43,323 nucleotides of DNA from Acidobacteriaceae bacterium (GCA_003151155.1 PLWX01000121.1:17754-61076); one strand, 5' to 3'. Shown: positions 9,474 to 18,304, counted from the stretch's first letter. The notes: a model not told the origin generated them from the letters alone. Numbers and translations are program-made.

Positions 9474-10166
9474 ATGGCTTTTTGCACGAATTGCGGTTCG
9501 ACCATGGATTCCAATTCTCACTTCTGCACCAAGTGCGGAAAAGCAGTTTCTACGACACCAGCGGGGACCGCAGCGGTTGGCACGGCGCCGGCGCAGACCT
9601 ATACGCCGCCGGCGCAAACCTACACTCCCGGAACACCCGCGCCCTCAGGTGGCGGCAGCAATGTGTTGAAGATCGTCCTGATCGTGCTTGGCATTTTCGT
9701 CTTTCTCGGGATACTTTCGACCGCCGGCATGATCTATGCCGCGCACAAGATCAAGAATCGCATCCGGAGCAGCGTGTATGCGACTGAGAACGGCAGGAAC
9801 ACGACGGTGGATACACCGTTTGGCCGCGCAACAACATCACACTCGGACGCGCGCACGGTGGCTCACCAGATGGGCGTGGACGTTTATCCTGGTGCGCAGG
9901 GCGGCGAGAGCAGCACCGCGCAATTCGGCAACATGACCACGGCCACAATTAAGCTGACGACCAGCGATTCTGTCGAAAAGGTCGCGAGTTTTTACAAGTC
10001 GCGCTTTCCGAATGCAATGATGACCTCGAACGATAACGGCAAGTTCACCCTGGTCGGCAGCGACAAGGAAGGAACCGTCACGATTACGGCTGAGCCCGCC
10101 GGCGATCAAACGCGGATCGAGATTGCAAAAGTTGGCGGCTTGAAGATCAACGTGCAGACCCACTAG
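9474..10166 (+). CDS. Zinc-ribbon membrane protein of unknown function
   Basis: This 230-residue protein begins with a double CxxC zinc ribbon (CTNCGS and CTKCGK, residues 4-25). A Pro/Thr-rich linker with repeats of the type PAQTYTP follows, then one transmembrane helix (about residues 63-88, IVLIVLGIFVFLGILSTAGMIY). The rest is an exposed domain of about 130 residues with alternating strands, containing SVEKVASFYKSRFPNAMM. The start at 9474 was chosen because it places the zinc ribbon at the extreme N-terminus with a ribosome site (CCGAGG) in front. The zinc_ribbon_2/DUF-type architecture is common in Acidobacteriota, but no function is known. It lies alone between two terminator-like hairpins. 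Confidence 0.85.
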   Translation: MAFCTNCGSTMDSNSHFCTKCGKAVSTTPAGTAAVGTAPAQTYTPPAQTYTPGTPAPSGGGSNVLKIVLIVLGIFVFLGILSTAGMIYAAHKIKNRIRSSVYATENGRNTTVDTPFGRATTSHSDARTVAHQMGVDVYPGAQGGESSTAQFGNMTTATIKLTTSDSVEKVASFYKSRFPNAMMTSNDNGKFTLVGSDKEGTVTITAEPAGDQTRIEIAKVGGLKINVQTH

Positions 10167-10182
10167 CGCTCGCTCGTCTGTG

Positions 10183-10214
10183 AAAAGGCTCGCCTGCGCG
10201 GCGAGCCTTTTGCA
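10183..10214 (+). terminator. Strong terminator after the zinc-ribbon gene
   Basis: A perfect 12-bp inverted repeat (AAAAGGCTCGCC / GGCGAGCCTTTT, loop TGCGC) follows the stop by 16 bases. A-tract and T-tract flanks would allow it to work on either strand. Confidence 0.85.
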
Positions 10215-10241
10215 TTGGCGTATGATTTTTGTCGGAACCTC

Positions 10242-13200
10242 ATGCCACCCGACGATCTCATCCAAGTTCATCTCGAAAATTCAAAACCGGCCGACGTTGA
10301 TGCTGAGAAGTTAGCGCACCGATTGCAATCGCTGGTCCGTGGCGAAGTGCGCTTCGATGCAAGCACCCGGGCGATCTATGCGACCGATGCTTCCAACTAC
10401 CGGCAAATCCCGATCGGCGTAGTGATCCCGGAAAACGACGATGACGTCCGCGCGACCATAGCGGCGTGCCGGGAGTTTGGCGCGCCGATCCTCCCGCGTG
10501 GCGCGGCTACGAGCCTGGCAGGACAGACCTGCAATGTGGCGGTCGTGATCGACTTCTCGAAATACATGAACCGCCTTTTGGAGATCAACCGGGAAGAGCA
10601 GTGGGCGCGGGTGCAGCCGGGCAGCGTACTTGATGAAGTGCGCAGCGCCGCGACCAAGGTTGGACTTACCTATGGGCCCGATCCGGCGACGCACAGCCGC
10701 TGCACGCTGGGAGGCATGATCGGCAACAACTCCTGCGGCACACATTCCGTTATGGCAGGGAAGACGGTCGAGAATATTCATGAACTCCGGGTATTGACCT
10801 ATGACGGTTGCGAGATGACGGTTGGCGCAACCAGCGATCTCGAACTCGATGCAATTATTGCCGCCGGGGATCGGCGTAGCTCGATATATGGGAAGCTCCG
10901 TGAAATTCGCAATCGCTACGGAACGCTTGTACGGGAAAAATACCCGCGCATTCCGCGCCGTGTTTCCGGATATAACCTGGACGAGCTGCTTCCGGAAAAC
11001 GGATTCAACGTGGCGCGCGCTCTCGTCGGAACCGAGGGCACTTGCGTAATCGTGCTCGAAGCCAAGCTGCAGCTGATTCACAATCCGGAGCAGCGCTCTC
11101 TTGTCGTGCTCGGCTACCCGAACATTTTTGAAGCCGCTGATGATGTGCCCGAAATCCTCGGGTTCGGGCCGATCGCGCTGGAAGCCATCGATGGAAAACT
11201 AGTCAACGCGCTGAAGAAGAAGCACTTCAAAGAACGCGATCTTGCGCTCCTTCCGGAGGGGAATGGCTTTTTGCTCGTGGAGTTCGGGGCCGATGATCGC
11301 AGCGATGCGAACCGGAAGGCAGAAGCGCTGATCTCAACGATGAGGCGTCGCGCGGGAGCTCCCGGAATGCGTTTCTTCGAAGATCCCGCGCAACAGCAGA
11401 AGATCTGGGAGATACGCGAATCGAGCCTCGGGGCTACGGCCTTCGTTCCGGGTGAACCGCATCTCTGGGAAGGTTGGGAAGATGCCGCCGTCCCGCCCGC
11501 ACGCATGGGCGAGTACCTGCGCAAGTTCCAAACCTTGCTCGACAAACACCACTACATCGGAACCCTCTACGGGCACTTTGGCCATGGGTGTTTGCATACG
11601 CGTATCAACTTCGACATGGAGAGCGCAAAAGGAATCCGCAACTATCGCGCCTTTGTGGAGGAGGCCGCGGATCTTGTGGTTGGATTCGGAGGTTCGCTCT
11701 CCGGAGAACATGGCGACGGTCAGTCACGGGCGGAATTGTTGCCGAAGATGTTTGGGCCCGAGTTGATCGAAGCGTTTCGTGAATTCAAAACTGCGTGGGA
11801 TCCGCAGTGGAAGATGAATCCTGGCAAGTTGGTGAATCCCAACCGTCTCGATGAGAACCTTCGGCTCGGCGCCGATTACCATCCATGGGAGCCCGGGACC
11901 CATTTCAAATTTCCGGAAGACCATGGCAGCTTCGCGCGCGCGAGTTTGCGCTGTGTTGGGGTAGGGGAGTGCCGGCGACACGAAAATAAAACCATGTGCC
12001 CCAGCTATCGCATCACCCGCGAGGAGGAGCACAGCACTCGAGGCCGCGCTCACCTGCTGTTCGAGATGATGCAGGGTGAGATCATTCGCGATGGTTGGAA
12101 GAGTGAGGAAGTCAAGCAATCGCTCGATCTCTGTTTATCGTGCAAGGGATGCAAAGGGGATTGCCCTGTCCAAGTCGACGTCGCCACGTACAAAGCCGAG
12201 TTTCTCTCGCATTACTACGCAGGACGCATGCGTCCGCGGCAAGCCTATGCATTCGGGCTCATTCACAACTGGGCGCGACTGGCGTCGCTCGCGCCAGGGC
12301 TCGTAAATCTAGTTACGCAGACTCCAGGGCTCAGGGCCGTCGCAAAGTCTTTGGCCGGAATGCCGCAGCAGCGCAGCATCCCAGCCTTCGCGCCCAGCAC
12401 ATTTCAACGACTGGCTCGCAAACACAAGTCACGAAACACAGGCGGACAGAGAGTCCTGCTCTGGCCCGATACTTTCAACAACAACTTCCTGCCCGACACG
12501 GCGTTGGCTGCTCTTGAAGTCCTTGAAGCTTGCGGTTTCCAAGTCGTTGTCCCGCAGGCGGATGTTTGCTGCGGACGCCCGCTCTATGACTGGGGCATGC
12601 TCGATCAGGCCAAACGGGTCCTACGGAAAACTATGGAGGCCTTGGCGAACGAGATCGACGCGGGTCTTCCGATCGTGATGTTAGAGCCGAGTTGCGCCTC
12701 CGTCTTTCGCGACGAACTCGTGAACCTGTTTCCTTCGGATCCGCGTGCGATGAAGTTGCGAGAGCAGGTCCATCTGCTCCCGGACTTTCTGGACAAGTTT
12801 GCCAAAGATATGCCTTTGCCGAAACTCCATCGCAAGGTGCTCGCCCACGCACACTGCCATCACAAAGCGGTAATGGGCACCGAGGGAGAGAAGCGCTTAT
12901 TTGAACGTCTCGGCATGGATTACGAGTTGCCGAACAACGGCTGTTGCGGGATGGCGGGAGCCTTTGGATTTGAGAAGGGTGACAAGTACGCGATGTCGAT
13001 CGCTGTCGGCGAATTGGAACTGCTACCCAAAGTTCGTAGTGCCATGCTCGAAACCATCATCGTGGCCGAGGGTTTCAGTTGTCGCGAGCAAATTGCGCAG
13101 GAGACCGATCGGCACGCGCTGCACCCAGCAGAACTGGTGCGGATGGCGATGAGCAACTCTGCGGAGGCCGTAGCGGAACCCTTGCCAGAGCAGAACATGG

Positions 13201-13307
13201 TGGCGAAGCGAAGGCATGCAGTGCAAAGCTCCATGCTGAAAGCATTGGCACTCCTCGCGGGCACGATAGTCGGAGGCATGCTCTTGTGGCGAATATGGAG
13301 TGACTGA
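10242..13307 (+). CDS. YdiJ/Dld-II-like FAD and Fe-S 2-hydroxyacid dehydrogenase
   Basis: This is a 1021-residue flavoprotein. The N-terminal PCMH-type FAD domain (about residues 40-270) has PRGAATSLAGQTC and CTLGGMIGNNSCGTHS. An FAD-oxidase C-terminal domain follows (about 290-560), with GHFGHGCLHTRINFD and GGSLSGEHGDGQSR. The ferredoxin-like region has a Cys group near 570-585 and CLSCKGCKGDCP near 628. Two CCG motifs follow (about 775, CCGRPLYDWG, and about 900, CCGMAGAFGF). This order matches the roughly 1000-residue YdiJ/D-lactate dehydrogenase group that oxidises D-2-hydroxyacids (D-lactate or D-2-hydroxyglutarate) into the quinone or respiratory pool. A hydrophobic C-terminal helix (about 995-1012) may tether it to the membrane. 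ATG 10242 is preferred over a TTG at 10215. The exact substrate cannot be read from sequence. Confidence 0.9.
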   Translation: MPPDDLIQVHLENSKPADVDAEKLAHRLQSLVRGEVRFDASTRAIYATDASNYRQIPIGVVIPENDDDVRATIAACREFGAPILPRGAATSLAGQTCNVAVVIDFSKYMNRLLEINREEQWARVQPGSVLDEVRSAATKVGLTYGPDPATHSRCTLGGMIGNNSCGTHSVMAGKTVENIHELRVLTYDGCEMTVGATSDLELDAIIAAGDRRSSIYGKLREIRNRYGTLVREKYPRIPRRVSGYNLDELLPENGFNVARALVGTEGTCVIVLEAKLQLIHNPEQRSLVVLGYPNIFEAADDVPEILGFGPIALEAIDGKLVNALKKKHFKERDLALLPEGNGFLLVEFGADDRSDANRKAEALISTMRRRAGAPGMRFFEDPAQQQKIWEIRESSLGATAFVPGEPHLWEGWEDAAVPPARMGEYLRKFQTLLDKHHYIGTLYGHFGHGCLHTRINFDMESAKGIRNYRAFVEEAADLVVGFGGSLSGEHGDGQSRAELLPKMFGPELIEAFREFKTAWDPQWKMNPGKLVNPNRLDENLRLGADYHPWEPGTHFKFPEDHGSFARASLRCVGVGECRRHENKTMCPSYRITREEEHSTRGRAHLLFEMMQGEIIRDGWKSEEVKQSLDLCLSCKGCKGDCPVQVDVATYKAEFLSHYYAGRMRPRQAYAFGLIHNWARLASLAPGLVNLVTQTPGLRAVAKSLAGMPQQRSIPAFAPSTFQRLARKHKSRNTGGQRVLLWPDTFNNNFLPDTALAALEVLEACGFQVVVPQADVCCGRPLYDWGMLDQAKRVLRKTMEALANEIDAGLPIVMLEPSCASVFRDELVNLFPSDPRAMKLREQVHLLPDFLDKFAKDMPLPKLHRKVLAHAHCHHKAVMGTEGEKRLFERLGMDYELPNNGCCGMAGAFGFEKGDKYAMSIAVGELELLPKVRSAMLETIIVAEGFSCREQIAQETDRHALHPAELVRMAMSNSAEAVAEPLPEQNMVAKRRHAVQSSMLKALALLAGTIVGGMLLWRIWSD

Positions 13308-13376
13308 ATGGTGCCAGTTCGTGGAAACTCGCTGTCTCCAGAGGTTAAAGTTCGATGAAAGACCTGCAATCTGAGC

Positions 13377-13404
13377 TTGGATTTGGGCGCAGTTTGGTTA
13401 CAAT
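13377..13404 (+). promoter_or_regulatory. Putative phoB promoter giving a leaderless transcript
   Basis: TTGGAT (13377-13382), a 16-base spacer and TACAAT (13399-13404) form a sigma-70-like promoter. The -10 ends seven bases before the GTG at 13411 and there is no Shine-Dalgarno, so the transcript would begin at or next to the start codon. No Pho box is seen here. Confidence 0.5.
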
Positions 13405-13410
13405 GTGCTC

Positions 13411-14103
13411 GTGAAACAAACGATCTTTGTGGTTGAAGACGATGCCGATATTGCTCGGCTAGTGCGCTATCACCTGGAAGGCGCAGGTTTTGCAGTACGA
13501 ACTTTTCTCGCGGGGAATGGCGTAATTCCGGAGTCCGAAAAGACGCCCCCATCCTTATTCCTACTCGACATCATGGTGCCCGGAGCAGATGGCCTGGAGA
13601 TTTGCCGGCAGATCCGTCATAACCGCAACATCGCCATGACGCCGGTAATCTTTCTCACCGCCAAAACCTCCGAAGCCGACAAGATTGCCGGGCTCGATCT
13701 CGGTGCGGACGATTACATTGCCAAGCCCTTCAGTCCGCGCGAACTCATTGCCCGCGTGAAGGCGGTGTTGCGACGCTTTGAGCGTCCGTTGCCACCAGCG
13801 GTAGTGACTGCCGGGGATATCGTGATCGACAATGGTGCCATGACCTTAACGGTCCGCGGCAACCTGATTACGACCACCGCGACGGAGTTTCGGCTCCTGG
13901 AATATCTTGCGCGCCACCCGGGCCGCGTTTTTACCCGCGACCAACTGCTTGATGCGGTCTGGCGCGAAACCCATTATGTTACGCCGCGCTCGGTGGACGT
14001 TTATGTCCGAAGGATTCGTGAGAAGATTGAGGAGAATCCCGAGGAGCCTCGCTATTTGAAGACTGTGCGCGGAGCAGGCTATCGGTTCGAGGTACCGAAG
14101 TGA
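13411..14103 (+). CDS. phoB: Phosphate regulon response regulator PhoB
   Basis: This OmpR-family response regulator is 230 residues from GTG 13411; an in-frame GTG at 13405 is the alternative start. The receiver domain (1-120) has the acidic pair EDD near residue 10, phospho-acceptor Asp53 in LLDIMVPGADG, and the conserved Lys in DYIAKPFSPREL. The C-terminal winged-helix domain (about 130-228) ends in the usual DVYVRRIREKIEENPEEPRYLKTVRGAGYRF pattern. It overlaps the sensor kinase gene by four bases and is followed by pst genes carrying Pho boxes. This context supports PhoB over other OmpR-type regulators. Phosphorylated PhoB should bind the 11-bp repeats described below. Confidence 0.92.
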   Translation: MKQTIFVVEDDADIARLVRYHLEGAGFAVRTFLAGNGVIPESEKTPPSLFLLDIMVPGADGLEICRQIRHNRNIAMTPVIFLTAKTSEADKIAGLDLGADDYIAKPFSPRELIARVKAVLRRFERPLPPAVVTAGDIVIDNGAMTLTVRGNLITTTATEFRLLEYLARHPGRVFTRDQLLDAVWRETHYVTPRSVDVYVRRIREKIEENPEEPRYLKTVRGAGYRFEVPK

Positions 14104-15857
14104 GAGGAAGGATTTTCCTCAAACTGTTTTTTGCCTATCTCGTCGTAATCGCTGCCTGTACTCTCACCCTCGACATTGCAATCCGTCACGCTTGGGTGAA
14201 CTCTCTCCGTTCTGAAATTGAATCGTCGCTGCGCGACAAAGTGCAGATGTTTGCTCTGCGCGTGCAAAGCGAGCGCCATGGCGATCTTCCGAAGATTGCT
14301 CGCGAAGTTTCTCTCGCAGCGAATGCACGTGCCACTATTATCACCTCCGACGGGCTGGTGCTTGCCGATAGCGGCGCCAATCCCGCGGAGATGGAGAACC
14401 ATGCCACTCGCCCAGAATTCGTAGCGGCGCTTCACGGCAGCATCGGCACGAACGTCCGGCGCAGTCACACCCTTGGCATTGATTTCTTGTATGCGGCCGC
14501 TCCGATTCCCGGTGGCGCGGTTCGTCTCGCGTATCCCCTTTCGTCGCTGAACACGATTACGGGACAAGTCCGGCGTACTTTGCTTTTCAGCTCGATCCTA
14601 GCCGTCGCTCTCGCGCTGATCCTTGCAACCCTAGCCACACGATCAATTAGTCGTCGATTGCAGGCGATTGTGTATTTCGCTGACCGCATCGCCTCTGGCG
14701 ATCTCTCGGCTCGGATTGCCGAGGACTCGGCCGATGAGATCGGAAAAGTTGCAGGAGCGCTCGACAAGACTGCGCGGCAATTGCAGGCGGTGTTCGCGGA
14801 GATTGAGACCAATCGGCAGCAACTCGAAGCTTTGCTGAACAGCATGCAAGAGGCGGTTATCGCGGTGTCGAACGACGGGCGGTTGATGTGGTCAAACCAG
14901 CGGATGGAGCGCATGCTGCCAGCGGGGGTGCGTCGCAATGGCAAGATCATCGAGACAATTCGCGACCCCGGGTTCCTACGCAGCGTGCAGGAAGCACTCG
15001 ATACACGTCGGGTGACGTCGACGCGCGTTTCGACGTTGGCACCGGGCCGTACATTCACGGCAACGACCGCCCCTATGCCGGGTGGGGGAGCGGTGACCGT
15101 GTTGCACGATCTCACTGAAACCGAGCGCGTGGAAAAAACTCGCCGTGACTTTATCGCCAACGTGTCACACGAACTTCGCACGCCGCTAACGTCGATCCAG
15201 GGATATGCGGAAACCCTGAGTGAAGCGTTTCGCGAGGACGATCCGGGTCGAGAATTTGTCGAGATTATCCGACGCAACGCGCAGAGAATGTATCGGCTCA
15301 CGGAAGACCTGCTCACGCTTGCCCGTGTCGAGAGCGGGGAACAGCGATTCGATTTTCAGCCAGTTGCGCCCGCCGAATTGCTGGATGAAGCAGCACTCAG
15401 CTTCAATGATCACTATCGGAACAGCGGCGTTGAGCTATCCGTAATGAACACCTCGCAAGGAGAGGTGGCCGTAGATCGTGGTGCGATTCACCAAGTGTTT
15501 AACAATCTGCTGGATAACGCGGTGAAGTACGGGGGGGCGGGTGGCAAGATTCTACTCGGTTCGCGCGACGTGGAAGATCGCGTCCTGTTCTACGTTCGCG
15601 ATTTTGGCCCAGGCATTCCTTCGGAGCATCTGGCTCGATTGTTCGAGCGCTTCTATCGCGTAGATAAGGCGCGGTCGGTGCAATCTGGTGGAACTGGGCT
15701 CGGACTGGCGATCGCGAAGCATATCGTGCGCGCGCATGGAGGCGAAATTCGCGCCGAGAGCGAGTTGAATCACGGGGCTGTTTTTTCCTTTGTAGTGCCG
15801 CGGAAGCAGGTTCTATTCATGCCTGCCGTTAAGAGCGAGGGAAGCGCGAATTCCTGA
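14100..15857 (+). CDS. phoR: Phosphate regulon sensor histidine kinase PhoR
   Basis: This 585-residue membrane histidine kinase has helix 1 (about 7-27), a periplasmic domain of about 125 residues and helix 2 (about 158-180). A HAMP linker, a PAS domain (about 240-345), a HisKA domain with FIANVSHELRTPLTS (phospho-acceptor His357) and an HATPase domain follow. The ATPase has the N box NNLLDNAVKYG, G1 DFGPGIP and G2 GGTGLGLAI. The presence of both PAS and a sizeable periplasmic domain resembles Gram-positive PhoR more than the short E. coli form. It starts with GTG at 14100, overlapping the phoB stop (GTGA). It is assigned to phosphate because it sits between phoB and the pst genes. Confidence 0.9.
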   Translation: MRGRIFLKLFFAYLVVIAACTLTLDIAIRHAWVNSLRSEIESSLRDKVQMFALRVQSERHGDLPKIAREVSLAANARATIITSDGLVLADSGANPAEMENHATRPEFVAALHGSIGTNVRRSHTLGIDFLYAAAPIPGGAVRLAYPLSSLNTITGQVRRTLLFSSILAVALALILATLATRSISRRLQAIVYFADRIASGDLSARIAEDSADEIGKVAGALDKTARQLQAVFAEIETNRQQLEALLNSMQEAVIAVSNDGRLMWSNQRMERMLPAGVRRNGKIIETIRDPGFLRSVQEALDTRRVTSTRVSTLAPGRTFTATTAPMPGGGAVTVLHDLTETERVEKTRRDFIANVSHELRTPLTSIQGYAETLSEAFREDDPGREFVEIIRRNAQRMYRLTEDLLTLARVESGEQRFDFQPVAPAELLDEAALSFNDHYRNSGVELSVMNTSQGEVAVDRGAIHQVFNNLLDNAVKYGGAGGKILLGSRDVEDRVLFYVRDFGPGIPSEHLARLFERFYRVDKARSVQSGGTGLGLAIAKHIVRAHGGEIRAESELNHGAVFSFVVPRKQVLFMPAVKSEGSANS

Positions 15858-15903
15858 GGAGGGGTCAGGTGCAGGCAGCGCCAGAGACATGGAATTCATG
15901 TGA

Positions 15904-15948
15904 TTTTCACAAGCTGCCTACCGTGCTGTAACCGAGCGGAATTACGCT
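15904..15948 (+). promoter_or_regulatory. Pho box and -10 upstream of the PhoU-like gene
   Basis: Heptamers TTTTCAC (15904), TGCCTAC (15915) and CTGTAAC (15926) start exactly 11 bases apart. Ten bases after the last one comes a -10-like TACGCT (15943-15948). The middle heptamer is the weakest. The same arrangement occurs before pstS and pstC. Confidence 0.65.
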
Positions 15949-15980
15949 TGCTAAGTACACCTGTGTTGAAAGAACACCAA

Positions 15981-16703
15981 ATGGCGACCCTGCTTCCTCT
16001 CGGCAATTCCCACGATGCCGCCTGCGTCCACATCCGCGAACTGACCATGCAGGCCTGCAGGGTTGCTTATTCCTCAGCTGGGGCAGTGGCCGAAGGGATT
16101 GCGACGGGCGTAACCGCGCTCCTCGAGACGGTACGTAGCCGTGAGATCGAACTCGACCGCCTGGACCGGGAAATTGATTCCGCGGTAACCACGCATATCA
16201 CGGGAACTTCAGAAGGTTCAGCCCGCGAGATGCTCGCCTGCATGAAACTCGCTATCAGCATCGAGCGCATAGGGGATCTGTTGCTCGGGTTCAGCAATCG
16301 TGCGATCGTTGCATCTACCCGCTGCGAAATGGAAGATATCCGTGATCTGACGTTAATGGCTTCGCGTCTGGAAAAGATGTTGTTCGAGATTCGCGAAGCG
16401 TTCGAGACTCGCAATCTTGATCGCGCGCTTTCGGTATTGCGGTCCGACGCGGAAATTGATCGCTTGCGAAATCTCGTGTTCGTGCGCCATCTCGATAACC
16501 CCGGAGGATCGCATCGTAGCGAGAGCTTCCATGTGGTATTTATGACCCAGGCCTTGGAGCGCGCAGGAGATCATGTGAAAAACATGGCTGAAGAAGTCTG
16601 TCACCTGGTGAGCGGACAGAGCGTGCGCCACCTGCTGCGTTCGATTGACAAGCCTCTGGAGCAGATGTTTCTCGACCAATTGCGCCACAAGCACGCGCTC
16701 TGA
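15981..16703 (+). CDS. PhoU-domain protein (divergent paralogue)
   Basis: This 240-residue, nearly all-helical protein has the spacing of PhoU three-helix bundles. Segments such as LDREIDSAVTTHI, CMKLAISIERIGDLLLGFSNRA and FMTQALERAGDHVKNMAEEVCHLV match the E-R-x-G-D signature found twice in PhoU, so both metal-binding half-motifs are present. ATG 15981 was preferred; GTG 15963 and TTG 15966 are in-frame alternatives with no better ribosome site. It lies between phoR and pstS behind its own Pho box, while a second, canonical phoU follows pstB. Its probable role is signalling between the Pst transporter and PhoR, or tuning of it. Confidence 0.82.
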   Translation: MATLLPLGNSHDAACVHIRELTMQACRVAYSSAGAVAEGIATGVTALLETVRSREIELDRLDREIDSAVTTHITGTSEGSAREMLACMKLAISIERIGDLLLGFSNRAIVASTRCEMEDIRDLTLMASRLEKMLFEIREAFETRNLDRALSVLRSDAEIDRLRNLVFVRHLDNPGGSHRSESFHVVFMTQALERAGDHVKNMAEEVCHLVSGQSVRHLLRSIDKPLEQMFLDQLRHKHAL

Positions 16704-16805
16704 ATCCAGAGCCTCTGTATTGAACCATTCACCTGCAATTGACATGGCATTCACCCAAAAGCCGTGTCAGACCTTTATCTTCGAGATAGAACACGAGGTG
16801 AATGT

Positions 16806-16982
16806 ATGGCAGAGATGGCAGGTGTAATGGCCGCGATTGGCAATCAGTCCAACGCGAAAGCGAACGGCGGCCCCGATCCAAATAGGGTTTCGCAATGGAG
16901 CAGAGTCTTATTTGCCGAGATTCTGAGCTTCTTCGTGCCCTCCCCTACTATCGACAACGATCCGCTGCTGCTGAACTTGTAA
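16806..16982 (+). CDS. Doubtful small protein gene
   Basis: This 58-residue frame starts at an ATG preceded by GAGGTG at a good distance, which is its main support. The product begins MAEMAGVMAAIGNQSN and contains a short hydrophobic stretch VLFAEILSFFV. No family is recognised. Its end lies about 45 bases before the pstS Pho box. It could equally be chance, since GC-rich DNA gives many frames of this size. Confidence 0.25.
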   Translation: MAEMAGVMAAIGNQSNAKANGGPDPNRVSQWSRVLFAEILSFFVPSPTIDNDPLLLNL

Positions 16983-17017
16983 AGCAGCGGATTCCGCACA
17001 GAGAGTTGCTCATCCGA

Positions 17018-17062
17018 TTTTCACCTTCCTGTAACGAGTCCGTAACAATCGCTAGCTACAAC
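17018..17062 (+). promoter_or_regulatory. Pho box and -10 of pstS
   Basis: TTTTCAC (17018), CTGTAAC (17029) and CCGTAAC (17040) are spaced exactly 11 bases apart, with four-base spacers. TACAAC (17057-17062), ten bases after the last heptamer, is a good -10. This is the best of the three Pho boxes in the window. The leader to GTG 17144 is about 75 bases. Confidence 0.75.
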
Positions 17063-17143
17063 CAAAGTTGTACTTTCTTGTCGGCGGGGACCGCGATCCG
17101 GTTCGAGCGACAAGGTTCGCAATTGTCTTGGAGGAATAACCGA

Positions 17144-18148
17144 GTGCTACGTTCGCTGCGAGTGCTTCTTTTTCTGACGTTTCTAGCTGGAATGGCGAGT
17201 GCGCAAACCACTCTGAATGCCGCCGGCGCGACCTTCCCCTACCCCATCTACTCGAAATGGTTTTCCGAGTACAAGAAGGCTCATCCCGAGGTCGAGATCA
17301 ATTATCAGTCAATCGGTAGCGGTGGTGGAATTCGCCAGGTGCTCGCCGGCACAGTCGATTTCGGCGCCAGCGACGGGCCAATGACCGACGAACAGCTGGG
17401 ACAGGCGAAATTCAAGATCCTCCATATTCCCTCGGTGCTGGGCGCGGTTGTTCCGGCCTACAACGTGCCGGGCGTGGAAGGCGAAATCAAGTTCACCTCG
17501 GAAATACTCTCGGGGATCTTCCTCGGCAAGATTACGAATTGGAATGACCAGGCGATCGCCGCCGCGAATCCGGGTGCAAAGTTCCCGGACCAGAGCATCA
17601 TCGTGGTGCACCGTTCGGACGGCAGCGGCACCACCTACATCTTCACCGACTATCTTTCCAAGGTGAGCGGTGAGTGGCAGCAGGCCGCAGGGAAGGGCAC
17701 CGCTGTGAAGTGGCCGGTTGGTCTGGGCGGCAAAGGCAATGAGGGCGTCGCTGGGATGATTCGGCAATTCAAGGGCTCAATCGGCTATATCGAACTGATC
17801 TATGCTCTGCAGAACAACATTCCGTTTGGTTCCGTGAAAAATTCTTCGGGCGCGTTCGTGAAAGCCTCCCTGGACAGCACCACGGCAGCGGCTGCCGGAG
17901 TAAAGATGCCGGCCGATTATCGCGTGTCGATCACCAACCCGCCGGGAAAGACAGCGTATCCGATCGCTAGCTTCACCTGGTTGCTGATTCCGCAGCCCTT
18001 CAAGGATCAGGCGAAAGGGAAGATCATCACCGACTTCTTGAATTGGGAACTCGATAACGGCCAGCCCATGGCGAACAGCCTGAGCTACGCACCTTTGCCG
18101 AAGGAAGTTTCCGACAAAATCCGGCAGACGGTAAAAGGAATGAAATAG
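17144..18148 (+). CDS. pstS: Phosphate ABC transporter substrate-binding protein PstS
   Basis: This 334-residue periplasmic phosphate-binding protein starts with GTG at 17144, behind a ribosome site TTGGAGG. That start gives the signal peptide MLRSLRVLLFLTFLAGMASA, cleaved before QTTLNAAGATFPYP. Phosphate-binding signatures are GAGATFPYPIYSKW-like at the mature N-terminus, IGSGGGIRQV, GASDGPM and the RSDGSGTTYIF loop. Length is typical. It is a separate transcription unit: a Pho box lies upstream and a strong terminator downstream, which allows the binding protein to be made in excess over the membrane parts. Confidence 0.96.
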   Translation: MLRSLRVLLFLTFLAGMASAQTTLNAAGATFPYPIYSKWFSEYKKAHPEVEINYQSIGSGGGIRQVLAGTVDFGASDGPMTDEQLGQAKFKILHIPSVLGAVVPAYNVPGVEGEIKFTSEILSGIFLGKITNWNDQAIAAANPGAKFPDQSIIVVHRSDGSGTTYIFTDYLSKVSGEWQQAAGKGTAVKWPVGLGGKGNEGVAGMIRQFKGSIGYIELIYALQNNIPFGSVKNSSGAFVKASLDSTTAAAAGVKMPADYRVSITNPPGKTAYPIASFTWLLIPQPFKDQAKGKIITDFLNWELDNGQPMANSLSYAPLPKEVSDKIRQTVKGMK

Positions 18149-18177
18149 CGAGAAATTTTCCCGCTCACCCGGGATTC

Positions 18178-18215
18178 GCCCAGCGCATATCCCTCCGGAG
18201 GCGCTGGGCTTTTTT
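18178..18215 (+). terminator. Terminator between pstS and pstC
   Basis: A perfect 9-bp stem GCCCAGCGC / GCGCTGGGC with a 14-base loop is followed directly by six T. It separates pstS from pstCAB. Confidence 0.85.
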
Positions 18216-18253
18216 ACGCGAGAAATAGCCAAAACGTGAGTAGATTAAACTCC

Positions 18254-18298
18254 CTGAAACCCCGTATTCACCGGGCTGTAACAATCCGCTGATAGCCT
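18254..18298 (+). promoter_or_regulatory. Pho box and -10 of pstCAB-phoU
   Basis: CTGAAAC (18254), TATTCAC (18265) and CTGTAAC (18276) begin exactly 11 bases apart. TAGCCT (18293-18298) occupies the same position as the -10 of the other two Pho promoters. It ends seven bases before GTG 18305, suggesting a leaderless pstC message. Confidence 0.65.
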
Positions 18299-18304
18299 CA
18301 AACC

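Larger units (their letters stand above)
16704..17143 (+). other. 440-base interval between PhoU-like gene and pstS
   Basis: It holds one doubtful small reading frame (16806-16982), a short inverted repeat TATCT-TCG-AGATA (16776-16788), and the pstS Pho box and ribosome site at its right end. I see no terminator with a T-tract after the PhoU-like gene and no RNA gene. Confidence 0.5.

Noticed and set aside
15888..15902. Inverted repeat ACATG-GAATT-CATGT
   Set aside because: It is short, with five-base arms, and has no link to a start codon or regulator beyond the nearby Pho box.
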